DNA of 64,000 nt from Chrysomallon squamiferum (GCA_012295275.1 CM022667.1:8637038-8701037); one strand, 5' to 3'. Positions 10,788-24,120 are shown, counted from the stretch's first letter. Notes: a model not told the origin generated them from the letters alone. Made by a program: numbers and translations.

Positions 10788-11611
10788 TTTCAACTGTTTA
10801 ATAGTTCCTAAATTAATTTTTTCTGACAACAATTTCTTAAAAAGAATTTGTCATGTGTTAAAAGAAAACTGAAACTAAAAAAGGAAAAGGAAAATAAATT
10901 TTTAAAAAATACTTTTTTTTTTTTTAAATATTCAGTTCTAAAATTCTTAATTATTTATGTTCCAAACATATATTTTGTTCTTATGACAAGTTAAATTTTA
11001 TACAAGCTGCTCAGATTTATAAATGGTCAAATTTTAAATATTTTCTCAAAACGTATAAACCCACAACGACACACTAAAATGTAAAAAAATATATTTTTTA
11101 TTTTATTTTATTTAACTGGGATATGAAACAGATAGTTTCAAAACCAAAACCAAAATTTATTTAAAAACATGAAAAAAAATAATAATAAAATAAATAAAAA
11201 ATTAAAAAATTAAAATTAAAAAAATTTGCTAACACTGATTCCTGCAGAACAAGCCTTTAAATCGTTAAATTAACACCCAGTTTTTTTACAGTGTCTCAAA
11301 AAAAAAAAAGAGGAAAAAGTGAAGAGAAATGAAGGTAATCAGTCAAGTGGAAACGGGACATTTACAGGCCTGACTGTGACAAATAATTGCGCAATTCTTC
11401 AATGCTATTGTTTCAGACAGGCAAAAAAGAACTGCCTAGAACTAGGATGTTCCATAAATATTACCTGTCGTGTATCAGTCTTCTCTATCTCCAGGTAACC
11501 CAGCCATACTGCAACACATTCCTTGGCATATTTCCTGTTCACTTGTTACAAATCTCTTAAATGGGCCCCATTTGGGTGCAGTAGACAAGTTATTATAAAA
11601 CATATGCAACA

Positions 11612-11613
<2 letters not shown>

Positions 11614-11644
<31 letters not shown>
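11614..11644. repeat. (AC)n microsatellite
   Basis: About fifteen AC dinucleotides. The region 10.8-12.5 kb around it is otherwise AT-rich low-complexity DNA with no gene signal. Confidence 0.95.
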
Positions 11645-11646
<2 letters not shown>

Positions 11647-12556
11647 AAAGACAAACATGAACACACAAATAGATACACAACTGCACACAAACGTGTTCTC
11701 ATTTTATTATTAGATACTGGGGTTTTTTAAATGTCAAGCCATTTTCATACAAAATGAATATAGCAGATTTCTTTGGTTTATTTGATATTATGATATTATT
11801 TTTTAATTATTTATTTTAATTTAAAATGTTTTGTTTTGTATTGTTCTGTTTCTCAGATGAGTTACTTGTGTATCTCTACTACAGTAAGTTCTATTTTTTC
11901 TCTTTAATAATGTTTTGTAAAAAGTAACAAACATAACCAGCAAGATCAAAGCAAAAATTAAGAAACAAAAAATAAAAAATAAAAACGACACAAATAACAA
12001 CAACAACAAAAAACAAAAACTAACAATTGAGTACTTGCTTTCTGGTTGTATCTTTCTACTTTCTTTCTTTATTTTTCCCCCACTTATTAATTCTTTAGAA
12101 ATATACATTTGAAATTTAAATAACTTGTCTGACATAAAGACATTAAAAAAAAAGAAAAAAAAAGAAAAAGGAAATTAAATAAAATGTAACATGTATTAAC
12201 ATTTATGATTTCAAGGTAACTGTAAGCATGTTAATAAATGTTTCAAGACTGAAATTTGGTAAACATAAATATGACTGACAATATTTTATGTTGCTAATAC
12301 CTTATTAAAACTGTTACTGATACGTTGTAACAAAACATTATTAATTCCTTTCAGAATAAGGAATTCACAGTGAACATAACTTTGAAGCAGTGAGTATTAT
12401 CTGCATTGTATACAGATCTCTCACTTCCTTCTCTCATACATATCTTTTAATTCCATGGTAAATAACAGTAAAATAATGAAATATCATTTTACGAAACAAT
12501 TCAAAATAAAATATTCTTAAAGTATGCTTTATTTCAGGGTTTTTTTTTTTTTGTAT

Positions 12557-12573
12557 ATGTGTGTGTGTATGTC

Positions 12574-12618
<45 letters not shown>
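12557..12618. repeat. (TG)n microsatellite
   Basis: About 62 bases of TG with a few TA/TC interruptions, directly after a 12-base T-run. A Cys-Val reading frame across it is an artefact. Confidence 0.95.
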
Positions 12619-12621
<3 letters not shown>

Positions 12622-12647
12622 TTCGCAATATCTGATGATTGTGTGGA

Positions 12648-12778
12648 CACACACACATTGAAAACACTAACTGAAACACACACACACACACACTGAGAAC
12701 ACTAACTGAAACACACACACACACACTGAGAACTCTAACTGAAACACACACAAACACACACACACACACACACACACG
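12648..12778. repeat. Compound (CA)n minisatellite, about 32-bp unit
   Basis: Three or more copies of a (CA)5-9 block joined to the phrase tGAGAACaCTAACTGAAA (near 12658, 12693, 12727). The dinucleotide array and its flank have been amplified together. It lies 30 bases from the (TG)n array just upstream. Confidence 0.85.
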
Positions 12779-12789
12779 CTGTTCTTTAA

Positions 12790-13060
12790 ACTGTTATCTT
12801 TACAAGCGACACTGTGATGTCTGTGATTGTACCTGCCGTTCCTAAACGTGTTTGTATTTGTGCCATCAACAGTGATAACAAGCTGGGCCGCTGTCTGTGA
12901 CCCAGGAACTTTGAACTGGCACTGTGATTTTGGAGTAGTTTATCAGATATCTGCCTTCTGACAATCAAACTCAGGAGAACAGTTATCTGCTAGCGAGAGA
13001 AGCAAGACTCAACAGAGACTGAACAAACCATGGGAACTGGCACACCCACCTTAGTACCCA
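12790..13060. promoter_or_regulatory. Unique intronic island with four GATA motifs
   Basis: A GC-richer stretch between microsatellites. GATA-type motifs (TTATCT, TGATAA, TTATCA, TTATCT) occur at 12794, 12873, 12940 and 12983, within about 195 bases. No coding gene recognised. A cis-regulatory element is a reasonable but unproven reading. Confidence 0.3.
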
Positions 13061-13217
13061 GTCTGAGTCGGGTGGAATATTTTAAACACAGCTGTACAAG
13101 TCATGGTTGTTATGAAAGGAGAGGCCTGTCTGAGAATCAGGATGTCCTGTTTTCTGAATCTACACTGGTTGTAAATCTACTGTACAAAACAATTTGAAGA
13201 AATACTCATTTTTTTGT

Positions 13218-13220
<3 letters not shown>

Positions 13221-13272
<52 letters not shown>
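13221..13272. repeat. (AT)n microsatellite
   Basis: Twenty-six AT dinucleotides, followed by ATGTATGTAT. Self-complementary. Confidence 0.97.
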
Positions 13273-13280
<8 letters not shown>

Positions 13281-13349
13281 CAAACCCATTTTGCATGACA
13301 AATCTATTGGCAGGGGTAACATATGTTAAGTTTACATAAACTTGCATAC

Positions 13350-13500
13350 ATTCACACACACACACACACACACTCACAAACACACAACGCAAGACACGCA
13401 AAACAAACACACACACAGAAAACATCAAATCACACACACATACAGTCACAGACACACACACAAATGTACAATATTCACACAGAGTCATTAACTCACACAC
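13350..13500. repeat. CA-rich interrupted microsatellite
   Basis: A pure (CA) block at about 13353-13373 grades into about 130 bases of ACACA motifs broken by CAGA, CATA and AAAT. Confidence 0.8.
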
Positions 13501-15496
13501 ATTTTGTATTATTTTATTTTGTCTGTCTGTCTGCTGTGAGTACACTCGTCTGAGAACACTATCAGCTGACTGATGCTATATATAAACCCATCAGGTGATA
13601 CAGGACACTGCCACTCTATCAACTGTTCATGTACTTATCTCTTCTAGGACAATTAACATTAAAACAATTAGAAATTTGTTTTAATTACACTTTGTAAAAA
13701 TAAATACAGTTCCAAATTTTTTTGTTTGTTTTTTTTAAATAAGCATCTGTAAAAAAAATTTTATATTGTCATATGACAGAGACGAGAATTTTTTTTTTTT
13801 TTTATCTCTAAAGCCCAAAGGGTTCTGTAAACCAAATTGATCCCATAATCCTTTGTTCCTCTGGCATTTGCTAATGCACTAAGATACAGCTAGCTATCAG
13901 TGTGGTAAACCAGTGTAAATAATAAAACCTTTTTTTAAAAATCCCACTACAGTAATTAATTGTCTTCAAAAAAAAAAATTAATAAAATGATATAAAACTT
14001 GTTACAAATTTTACTACTCAAACAAGATTTTAAATCTTATTAATAATCTAAACAGTAACAGTAATATTTAATAATCATCAATATTGTTTTGTCTCACACA
14101 CACACAGCATATTTTTTTTTTTTTTTTCCTTAACCTTCTCCTGCATATCTCTTTCAAATAAGAACTGAAGACATATTTATTTCTACATATCTCTTCTTTC
14201 TGAGTTACTAAAACAGCAGCTAAGAAAAAAACCAACAACCCAAAACCCACTGTTACAGATTAATACGTAGTGCATGCAATAAACACAATGGTATGTCACA
14301 AATGTCATACACATTGTATTCCATACACACAACAAGCTGATAACAGAGAGAACTGCGTCTGTAACAAGAACCGATGATACTTCAAGTACAGGCACAACAG
14401 AATAAAACTGCACTTTGGAGCCATCATTATCTTGTTTAGGAAGCAAATTAAACAGTTTTATCTCTCTCAGATATCACAATTAAAAAAAAATAAACTAATG
14501 AAAATAAAACACAGTTGTTTGACAATCATTGTTACTGAATTTATTTACTTACTTACTTACTTAGTTATTAATTTATCTATTTATGAACTATTAACTTTTT
14601 GTTTGGGTTCTTTTACCTTTTTAAAAATGTAATAATAATTTAGTTTCCAGGGACTTGCAGTTCCAAAATTCATAAAATGCAAGAACTGACATGCAAAACA
14701 AACTTTAATTTGCATAAATTTTAAAATTTCATTACAGTACATTCCTGCATACTTTAGATCTGACCTAAATCTTGTTGATCAAACTGGACAAACAAACAGA
14801 TAAGAAAATATTCTGAAACACAACCTGGATGCACACCATTAACTTGATAATTATGTAACAGATAATGTAATACAGTTAAAAAGAATAATGAATAATAACA
14901 ACATCAACCACAACACCAATAATAATAACAATAATAATAATAATAACGGGGAAAACAATAATAAAGAAAGATAAAAACCTATATGGATCTAATGCTAATT
15001 CAAATAATGGGTTTCTGGAGGTTTTTTGTTCTCACAACCTTCAAATACACGAACGTCTGGTATTACAGTATTCAAAGCAAGCTGTTACAATTACTGATAT
15101 TGTAAATATTTTTTTATTATTATTTTTCAGTCCAACATCGCAGAATACACAGAACCTGTCTGACATAAATTCATGGATTATTTTAAACTGTTCTTGAACA
15201 AGAAATAAAATATCAAAGTTTTAAGAATATTTTCAAATCTACATCACAGTCAATGAACCATTCTTGTAAATTCTTTATGTTACAGAAAAAAATATATATA
15301 GATATCTAGCTTTACAGAATGTTTCAAGAGCTATCTAATTTAGCACAATTAGTCTTGATTATTGTCAAATTTAAGAAAATTTAATAACTTATTTCATTTT
15401 CTGTATATAATATAGATAGGAACATTCACATTTAAAAAATAAAATTATAAAAAAAAATACTGATATGTATTCTGATCATATCATTAAATGTATTTC

Positions 15497-15541
15497 TATT
15501 ATTATTACTATCACTATTATTATTATTATTACTACTACTAC

Positions 15542-15603
<62 letters not shown>

Positions 15604-15620
15604 TACTATTATTATATTAA
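15497..15620. repeat. (ATT)n trinucleotide array
   Basis: About 120 bases of ATT with ACT interruptions at the 5' side and a pure block of about 55 bases (15544-15600). The poly-Tyr frame is an artefact. The 14.4-17.5 kb region around it is AT-rich with nothing recognised. Confidence 0.95.
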
Positions 15621-17514
15621 AATGTAAAGATGAAGAAAACGTACTAACACTGATACTCTGTTCCATTTCTTCAAACACTGTGTACACAGAGAGACACATA
15701 AATCTTAGTGAGGCAAGGAACTGGTTCACTTACCTGCAGCTACAGACAATACCTGTCATTAACCTCACCTGTAATTGGACCAGTTCTAAGGAGGTCTTTG
15801 AAAGCAGACCTCAGGGCAGGTGAAAGAGTAATCAGCTCTGTTAATGTGTAAATTAAGATTCACTGTGCCATATTTATGCAACACTTACATAACCCTCATT
15901 TTTTTTTTTTTTCAATTTACACAGGTTAAAAAAAACTCTTTTAGGATTTGTTCTTAATATTGGAAAAGTAAGGGTGAGGTTGACATGAAAATTAAGACTG
16001 ATAACAAATCTTTTCTTTCTTTTTAAGTTACTAAGATGAGTTTGAACAAGGTAATGATGTAGAAGAATAACAATATTAAAACTAATTTAAAATGTTTATG
16101 TTTGTAAATTTACTAATGACTGTTTAAGATGTTCTATTTTTAGTCTAATAAAATTATAACTTCCATCTTTTTTTCAGTTTGTTAGGATGAAGTTGAACTG
16201 TTCTAGGATGTATTTTTAACATCTGGAAAGCAAATTAAATAAGAAATTGTTCTTATTTCATAAAGACTGGATTCTCTTCTGCTCTAGAAATTGGTTTTAA
16301 AATCAGAAAAATGAAACTTAACAACCAAGACTATTTTTTAAAACTGCTAGCAATACATGTATTTTTTAACATCTTAATTTTAATTTTATTTTTTTTTTTT
16401 TTTTTTAAAGTTCAGAAATGTTTAATAAAATCTAGTATTTGATATGAAAGTTAAAAGAAACATGAAACATTTTGTTTTTTTATTATAAATAATCTGCTTA
16501 TCTGCTGCTACCAATACAGGTTGGCTTATGCTGTCCTGAACTGAAAGATAACAACAAAAAAAAAATCTGTTTTCATTTCTTTAAGAGTGTAGTTTCTTAA
16601 ATTTCCTTAATGCTTGCAGAGAAATAAACCCCAAACAATCTAAGAGTACCACAGAAAAAGAAATTATGCTTTATGAACAACAAAATTACCATATTTCAGC
16701 AGAGAATAAATCATAAACAGACATTTTAATAGATTTAAACAAATCTTTCTTTTTAAATAACTAATTTAAAAGTGATTTCTTAAAAGCAAAAATTAAATTT
16801 CTTATTATTTACATATTACTTTACTTTTTTTTTTTTTAGTTTTTTTTAATTGCCCGTTATGATTTTATAATCAATTATTATTATATTACCTTAAATGACA
16901 AGACCAAAACAAAATCATGTTTTCAATTTACCATTTCTTGAGTACACTGTGGTTCACAATGACCCTTAATTATATACATTAAAAGTGGAAACACAATCCC
17001 AGCTTTTATGTAGATAGAAAAAAACAATCTTTGATAAATGAATTGTGGAGCTCTTGTTAGAATGGAAAAAAGGGCAGTACATGATGAATTCTAGATTAAA
17101 ATACATTACCTGATATTCAACTAACAACAAAGCAATATGTATTCACATGTGTGCATTTATATGTGTATTTACAATCCCTCTCTCTAAACATGTACATTAT
17201 GAAAAATAAAAATTATTCATGCCAAAAAAATCTGAACAATACTGAGTTGTCAATAAACATGCAATAAAAGTAAAATATTGACAACCAATAAAAATATGAT
17301 TACTGGACTGAAAAAAATTACAAAATAAAAAAAACAAAAACACAAACACACAAACACACACGCATTCACACACAATTATGACAGAGAGAGATACAAAAAA
17401 TAAAAAAATAAGAAATAAGGTAGACAGTCTAATTCCTATCTTTTTCTATGGAATCTACCTGATTTTTCACACAAGTTTTTTATTTTTTAAAAGTATGCAG
17501 AAAAATATCCAGCC

Positions 17515-17740
17515 AAACTGTCCAAAATTAGTGAATAGCTGACATTCAAGAAATACTTGAGAAGCTGTGAGAGAGAAAAAGAGTTTTCTGAGAGTGGAAG
17601 GAGAAGGTCTTTTCTTCTCTCACAAAGCAAACACTTGGGCCTGGTGCCATAAAGCAGCAGGTAGCAGGCGAGGTATTGTCCCTGCAGCCTGTGCGCCGAC
17701 AGAACCAAATCACAGTGAGCAAACACACCAAACTGTTAGT
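17515..17740. other. Unique island inside the intron
   Basis: About 225 bases of higher-complexity, GC-richer sequence between AT-rich flanks. Overlapping short frames on both strands show no recognisable protein. Candidate regulatory DNA only. Confidence 0.25.
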
Positions 17741-18021
17741 TTTGAAAAAATGTCTGCGTTCATTCCTCTAGTCAAATATTCTTTCATTTGAAGTCATTCA
17801 GTAAAGTAATTGCATTCCCATACAAGTATTTCTTCTTTTTTAATTTTTTTTTTTATTTAATTTTTTTTTTTGGTCCAGGATGGAATGATGTGATGTGTTT
17901 TTTTCTTCATGTTTGTGATAACATACACACGCATGCACACACTAAATACTGAAAGTCTTTCATTAAAAAAGACCAGTTAGGTTCTGTACACTTTTTCTGT
18001 AATATTTTTCTTCATCTGTGC

Positions 18022-18095
18022 ATGTGAGTGTGTGTGTGTGAGTGTGTGAGTGTGGGAGTGCGTGTGTGCGTGCGTGTGTGTGCGTGTGTGTGTGC
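18022..18095. repeat. Imperfect (GT)n with GA/GC interruptions
   Basis: About 74 bases of alternating purine-pyrimidine GTGTGC/GTGAGT sequence, the type that can adopt Z-DNA. Confidence 0.9.
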
Positions 18096-18658
18096 GGCAC
18101 ACAGGCATGAATCTCTACTGGATTTCTTCTACTCAGTATGCAGATAATTCACATTGTTAAACAGCACACATAAATAACAAGTTTCAGAAATCTAATTAAC
18201 ACACAATTCATCAACCTGAAACCCGTAGTTATAGCAGAAAACAAAGAAAAAAAAAAAAAAAAAGATGGAAAAATTTATTTTTGCAATTCTAGCTGTTTTA
18301 ACAGTTTTTATCTATCATCTCTGCTATTGGAATTTCATTAATCCAAAACAGTGTGCATATAAAATCTAATTTGCATCTGACGCTATAATTAAACCTGCAT
18401 CGAAACAGTTTGTTATGCAGATGAGAATAAAAATTAAAGTGTGAGCAGTGAGCAGAGAAATATGTTTGTAGTACAATGACATTTTGTACATTCAATAAAA
18501 CTGTGTCTCAAATATCTATCTCAGTTTTCACTTTATTTTTATTCTGCTAATGTTGTTAAAAAGGAAATCAACTGATGTCTCTCTATAAGCTCTTCTTAAA
18601 ATTTAGCAGCAAAACAACACCTTCAAACACACACACACTAAATCAGATAAATACAGAA

Positions 18659-18704
18659 ACACACACACACACACACACACACTCACACATGTATACACAC
18701 ACAC
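18659..18704. repeat. (AC)n microsatellite, interrupted
   Basis: An AC block of about 24 bases followed by a second shorter block after TCACACATGTAT. Confidence 0.9.
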
Positions 18705-18847
18705 AGATACGAATAATAATAAAACTAACTAAATTTTGGTGACAAAGATAAAAACTCCTGCACACAAGAAATAATTTTCAAAATCTTATTTGTATTAGAT
18801 AGAAGAAAACAATACTGATAAATGTCAAAAAGTTCTGAACAAACATT

Positions 18848-18930
18848 AAAAAAAAAAAAAAAAAACCAGGTATCACATATAAACCTGAAAACTATTTCAC
18901 CAACGAAAAAAAAAAAAAAAAAAAAAAAAA
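18848..18930. repeat. Two poly-A tracts
   Basis: A-runs of about 18 and 25 bases (18848-18865, 18906-18930) separated by about 40 unique bases. Possibly tails of decayed retroelements, but no element body is recognisable. Confidence 0.85.
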
Positions 18931-19084
18931 TGTATATATAATAAGAAGAAAAACTGCTTTAAAAATACATCCAACATTTCAGGTACCATTTCTTACACAT
19001 TACAGAAAAAACAGAAAAGCACCAAAACAATAATAAAAAATGATAAAAACTCCCCAAACTGTAAAAATAACATTAAGAAATATT

Positions 19085-19390
19085 CAAATACCATTTCATG
19101 GATGACAACTCCAGGCTGACTGACTGCACAACAAATTCCACAGGTTGGGTGCAATAAACATCTCTGTATTGAAGCATTCGGGGAATCAGGTGGAACTTTG
19201 ACTCGGGGCAGTTCTGCTTCGCTGACAGCATTCACAACAAAAGCAGTTTTTCAGCCCCAAGCAGTACTAATCTGGGGAACCATTATAGCACACAATGGGA
19301 GAATGTCTGGAGGATGTTTGACACAACTACCCTGTTCCAAACTCACATTCCTACTGCATGATTTCTGTTCAGTATTTATATACCTCTGAG
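19085..19390. other. Unique GC-richer island inside the intron
   Basis: About 300 bases without simple repeats, bounded by AT-rich DNA. Frames of 60-80 codons exist on both strands but resemble no family I know. Nothing further can be supported. Confidence 0.25.
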
Positions 19391-19533
19391 AAAGGTGTCC
19401 GTTCAAAACTACCTTAAGTTAAAAACCCATTAAGAGTATTTAACTACATTTAATTTTAAAATAAAACAATTCTGTTCTTCGTATGTGTATATTCCTTCAA
19501 TATACCCGAGATAGGTTTGTTTCACTAGTGTGC

Positions 19534-19534
<1 letters not shown>

Positions 19535-19585
<51 letters not shown>
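19535..19585. repeat. (TG)n microsatellite
   Basis: About 25 TG dinucleotides. Confidence 0.97.
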
Positions 19586-19587
<2 letters not shown>

Positions 19588-19959
19588 CTGGCATAGCGGT
19601 GTGTCTGTGTGTGCAAATGTACATTTCTATAAATGTTTATTTCTATTCCTGAGCATGATTCCCACGTTTTTTTGTTTCTTTTTGTTCGGGATTCTTTTTT
19701 ATTTTTTTTATTTTTTTTGTTTGTTTCTTTATATCAGCTTTTCAGTTTAAGGAAAGAAAATACTGTGGTACCTGCAGCTAATGCAGATCTGAAACAAAAT
19801 CTTTGTTTGTTTGCTATTGTCTAAAGGTGAGCTGGTTGTAATGTGATATAACTGGTATGTAACCAAGTCAGTGGACTCATTGAGATCACCTGATAGGTGC
19901 ATGCAACAGCACTGTCATTTCAGAATCTGCGATGCTGTTTTTAGTGATGTTTATCTAGC

Positions 19960-20230
19960 TAGCACAGAAGTTACCCTTTTCTGAAACAAGAATATGTAAA
20001 CCCTTTTTGATTTCAGGGCCAGTGTGTATTTATTCCTGTTTCATGTACAACAGAAGATATTTAGTTACATTTCATATACCACAGAAGTTACTATTTTTAA
20101 AAGAAATGGTATGTAAAATAGCTAAGGTGTCATAAAAGTGCAAATATATATTTAATTCTGTGTTTAAAAGAAATGGTATGTAAACTAACTCAGTGAAGTA
20201 CAAGTGTCCTGGAAGCTGATATCAGCTGAC
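19960..20230. repeat. Degenerate tandem repeat ending in a 14-bp palindrome
   Basis: CACAGAAGTTAC-(C/T)-TTTT and AAGAAATGGTATGTAAA phrases recur (near 19961 and 20080; 20102 and 20167), giving diverged units of roughly 65-120 bases. AGCTGATATCAGCT at 20214-20227 is a perfect palindrome. Confidence 0.5.
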
Positions 20231-21065
20231 ACTTTTATGTTTATATACAATTGTATTACCACCAGCACGCTTACTGTTTAAAAAAACAATAGCAATAATA
20301 AACATTTTAAATAACAGATCCCCCCCCCATCTACTGGCCCAAAAACAGTAATAAAAAAAAAAAAATAAATTTTTTTTTTTAATGACATAATCTTTATTTA
20401 TATTACTTTAGTGTTTAATTATTGTCTGGGTGTCTGTAGATGGAGTTATTTTTGGCATGCTTTGGTCAGTAATTGGTTTACGGTATGGACAAACTTTTAC
20501 TTCTACTTTTTTACTATTTGTGTACAGTAATTGTTATTTTGTTACAATTATTATTACTGACATCATCATATTATTGATGTTTTCATTATTATTAATATAA
20601 TTATTAATTTAATGTGTTATATGGCAACTAAAATTATTCCAATTTCTATAACGTCACAAACAAACACACACAAACACACACAAAAGAAAGAACAAAAAAG
20701 TAAAAAAACAAAACAATGAAAGACTAAAAGAGATTTCAGAGTTGTTTTACCACTTGCTTGCTGGGCCCCACTGTTTTTAATTCAGTACTTAAAAACACGC
20801 GACATTGTTTCTCTTCTTAACTGATTCCTTTAATAGATTTTTATTTAATTTGTATTTTAAAAAGGAAACTCTCTGACCTGATTTCCTGGTTACGAAGTAC
20901 AGACAGGTGAGAAATCTCTAGATTACAGGTAGCATACTGAGCTGCTGACTTCTCATCTGTTTAAATCTCGGCTCATCTGAGTGAGGTTGAAGACTTTGGT
21001 ATCAAGTACTGTGAAATACTCTGAGCATTTCACATCATTAAACACTTAATCCCGTCCAAAATATT

Positions 21066-21400
21066 CTATCATGTTCCTTATTACATTAGCATAGTTTGAA
21101 CATTTAAGATATGTAGGATTTAATGTGGAAATTGTCAACATATTTTATTTCAATTTTCTCATATTTTTATTTTGTTTATTGTCTTCTTTTTCTTTTTCTG
21201 TTTTTTTTTTTTTTGAATATACTATCACTTTTTGTTCCTTACTACTTTAGCAAATTTGAACATGAAAATTCTCAAGACATTTTGTTTAAAACATTTTATC
21301 ATTTTTTTCTTCCTTATTAATTTAACAAGCTTTAAATATTTAAAATATGTAAAACACAGCATTGCAAAACTCATCATATTTTGTTTTAAAAAGTCTTTTC
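21066..21400. repeat. Degenerate tandem repeat (GTTCCTTAnTACTTTAGCA-type)
   Basis: GTTCCTTATTACATTAGCA at 21073, GTTCCTTACTACTTTAGCA at 21235 and a decayed third copy near 21310 are each followed by TTTGAACAT/TTTAAATAT and AAATATGT-like sequence. No coding sequence; T-rich hydrophobic frames are artefacts. Confidence 0.55.
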
Positions 21401-21688
21401 ATTTAAAATATTTTGTCATTTCCTGCTCTCTTTTGACATTTGCACATTCTGACTGTATGATATACAACTTAACACTTATTATTTTCATTCTGATCCATCA
21501 ACAGCAAGGAATCTTTTGAAAGAACCTTTCAAAAAAGAGGAAAGCACATACTATAATATCTTATTATTTCAAAAAAAATGACTGCAAGAGGAATGACTCC
21601 CAAAGAAGCAGTAACAAGCATTGATCCTACAGCCCACTGAATCACAAACTTACACACTACAAATTACTCCATAGTCAACACTAATGTT

Positions 21689-21690
<2 letters not shown>

Positions 21691-21760
<70 letters not shown>
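21691..21760. repeat. (AT)n plus poly-T
   Basis: About 53 bases of AT dinucleotide followed directly by about 17 T. Confidence 0.97.
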
Positions 21761-22559
21761 CATAATATATACCTGACACTTTTTATTATGTTTAGCACAA
21801 TCAAACATTTATGATGGTGAAAAAAATTTTTATATCAGAAAGAAAAAAATGGATTCTCTGAAAATTCAGATAGAAATGTTTTTCAAATTATCATATTATT
21901 ATTATTATTATTTTTTTAAATAAAAAATTAAATAATGAAAATAAGCATGAGAACATGCTATATTCTATTCATGGTTAAACAGATCTTGGTTCAAAAGGTT
22001 CTTTTTTCCATTTTTTGTTGTTCTTTTTTCTTTCTATTCTTTCTTTTGGTCTAGCATTTGTATAAAATATTAATATTTTAATATTAATAAAGTGTTATGA
22101 ATAATGTAAATGTTACCATAAACCAAATCAAAAGTCTAATATTTAGAGAAAAAAAAAAATAATAAACTGTATTCTTACAAAAATGAATAACTTTAAATTT
22201 TTTTCTTCTCTATTTAAAAAATAAATTTAAAAAATAAATAAATAAATAAAATGCTGATCTGAGTGTCCAAACCAAATATCAGAACTTTTTTTTAATTTAT
22301 TATATTTTTTTTAAATATAAAGAATTTAATTATATTTATTAATTATAACCAACTTATCACGAATATTAATCACCAAAATTAAACATCACCAAACGTCAAA
22401 ATAAAACAGAAAGACCGACAGATATAATTTTTAACATTCAAGTTCAAGAACAGCACACATAAACAATGAAAAAATAAAAAAAATAAAAAAATAAAAAAAT
22501 CGGCATAACAACATTAACAACAAACTGTCAAATCAAACAGTCATCTAAAACTTTGTGAA

Positions 22560-22830
22560 AAATTCTGCCAACATCTGTTGCCACATCGACGTATTCCAAG
22601 TCTGACTGCTAATTCAGGCCACAAGCATGCAGCGTTGGTGCAGCAGCAACTGCGATGTCATCTAGACACACACGTGTTCCCACCATCGCCAGGATCCTAC
22701 GGTGTTTCGCAGAGAATAAACAATGGTGTGGGATTAGTTCGAGCCAATGGCTTTGTCACAATGGTCACAGCTTGCAGCTCGAACTGATGCTGGATCAAGT
22801 TAATTGGCATCATGGACAGTTTTCCTGACA
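22560..22830 (+). other. Unique island, possible decayed transposon fragment
   Basis: About 270 bases of clearly higher complexity than the surrounding 20-27 kb. A 69-codon frame (22578-22787) has no clear family. Another forward frame contains TMVW followed by a broken hydrophobic stretch, vaguely like the MVWG region of Tc1/mariner transposases, but with stops. No terminal inverted repeats are evident. A mobile-element origin is only a weak suggestion. Confidence 0.2.
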
Positions 22831-22968
22831 TTAATGTAACCTTTTTTCAGAAAACCATTATTATCGCACAAGTGTTGGAAATTAAATGTGATGCGAATTG
22901 TGAAAAGTCTTTTCAGAAAACACTTAGGATTATCCGAGCTTTTAAAATTATAAAGGATACAAATTTAG

Positions 22969-23003
22969 AAAAAAAAAAAAAGAAAAAAAAAAAAAAAAAA
23001 AAA
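22969..23003. repeat. Poly-A tract with G interruption
   Basis: Thirty-five bases of A with a single G. Confidence 0.9.
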
Positions 23004-23574
23004 GACTTTTCAGAAAGTTATTATTACCCAGGAATTTAAATTAAAAATGATACAAATTTTCATTTTTTTTTTTTTTTTCACAAAACCATTATTATGACAC
23101 AAGCACTGAAACCAAAACTGATAATATTATTAAAAATGTTTTCGTGCAAGGATTAAATCAAAAATAAACAAAAAGTAAAAAAAATAATTCTGAGGATGTT
23201 ATTAATTGTGTTTTTTAACTTTAAACTAAACCAGCTGCAAATGAAATTCAGCACAATTCCTAAATACAATAAACACCAATTCAATGATTCAAGTTCTGAT
23301 AAATGTTTTTTCAACTGTAGTTTGAAAACAAGAAAAAACACATTATAACAAAAATATAAATTAAATGTTACAAGTATGCATGTTTTAAACTTATCGATTT
23401 ACCAGACAGTCAAAATTAAAATTAAACAAATCATTAATTCCTGAATACATGTTACTACTATCTAGACATTATTATTGTTAATGAAAATACAAGGAACAAA
23501 AGTTTATTTAAGTTTATTCTGCTGTTACTATGTTTGTTGTAATTCTAAAACAATTTAATTAAACTCAACTTTAC

Positions 23575-23577
<3 letters not shown>

Positions 23578-23632
<55 letters not shown>
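23578..23632. repeat. (GA)n microsatellite
   Basis: About 27 GA dinucleotides. A shorter (GA) block lies at 23761-23779. Confidence 0.97.
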
Positions 23633-23636
<4 letters not shown>

Positions 23637-23799
23637 AAAGTTTGTAAAGTAATTTTAAAACAATTTTAACTAAATCTACCAATTCCACATTAAACTCAGC
23701 TTTACCGCCAGCCTAAGTAAATCAAGCAATGGGTACCCAACAATCAACAGAAGAACAAACAGAGAGAGAGAGAGAGAGAAAAAAAAAGACTGGAGAGTT

Positions 23800-24120
23800 T
23801 CAACAAGTGGAAATAACTGTGCACACCCTCCTTGATGAGCCTGGGCATCATGAAAGCATTATCAGAAAGCAGGTCAGGTCTGAACTGTGAGTCAGAGAGC
23901 TTTTCAAAGTGTTCTATCATATAGCAGTGTATTTGCCCTGGGCCACACAATAGCAAATTTCTAAATGACACGGCACTCTGGGCTATCCCGTCTTGGGAAC
24001 GGACCAGTAATTGGCATAAATTTCTCTTGAGTGCAAACTTAGAGCCCTGGGAAATAGCTTAGGTGTCGAGGTCTACCTGTGATAGACTGTGACAGTTTAT
24101 GTAGCAGGTTAGCGGGAGCT
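23800..24120. other. Unique island inside the intron
   Basis: About 320 bases of mixed composition with no simple repeats, between (GA)n and AT-rich DNA. It contains AGGTCAGGTC (about 23873) and several short palindromic phrases. No gene recognised; candidate conserved non-coding DNA. Confidence 0.25.

Noticed and set aside
13177-13545. 122-codon minus frame with Cys-Val and Tyr-Ile runs
   Set aside because: Made almost wholly of translated CA and AT microsatellites.
15900-16260. Possible tandem repeat (AAGTTACTAAGATGAGTTTGAAC versus AGTTTGTTAGGATGAAGTTGAAC)
   Set aside because: Only two weak matches; too little to call a repeat.
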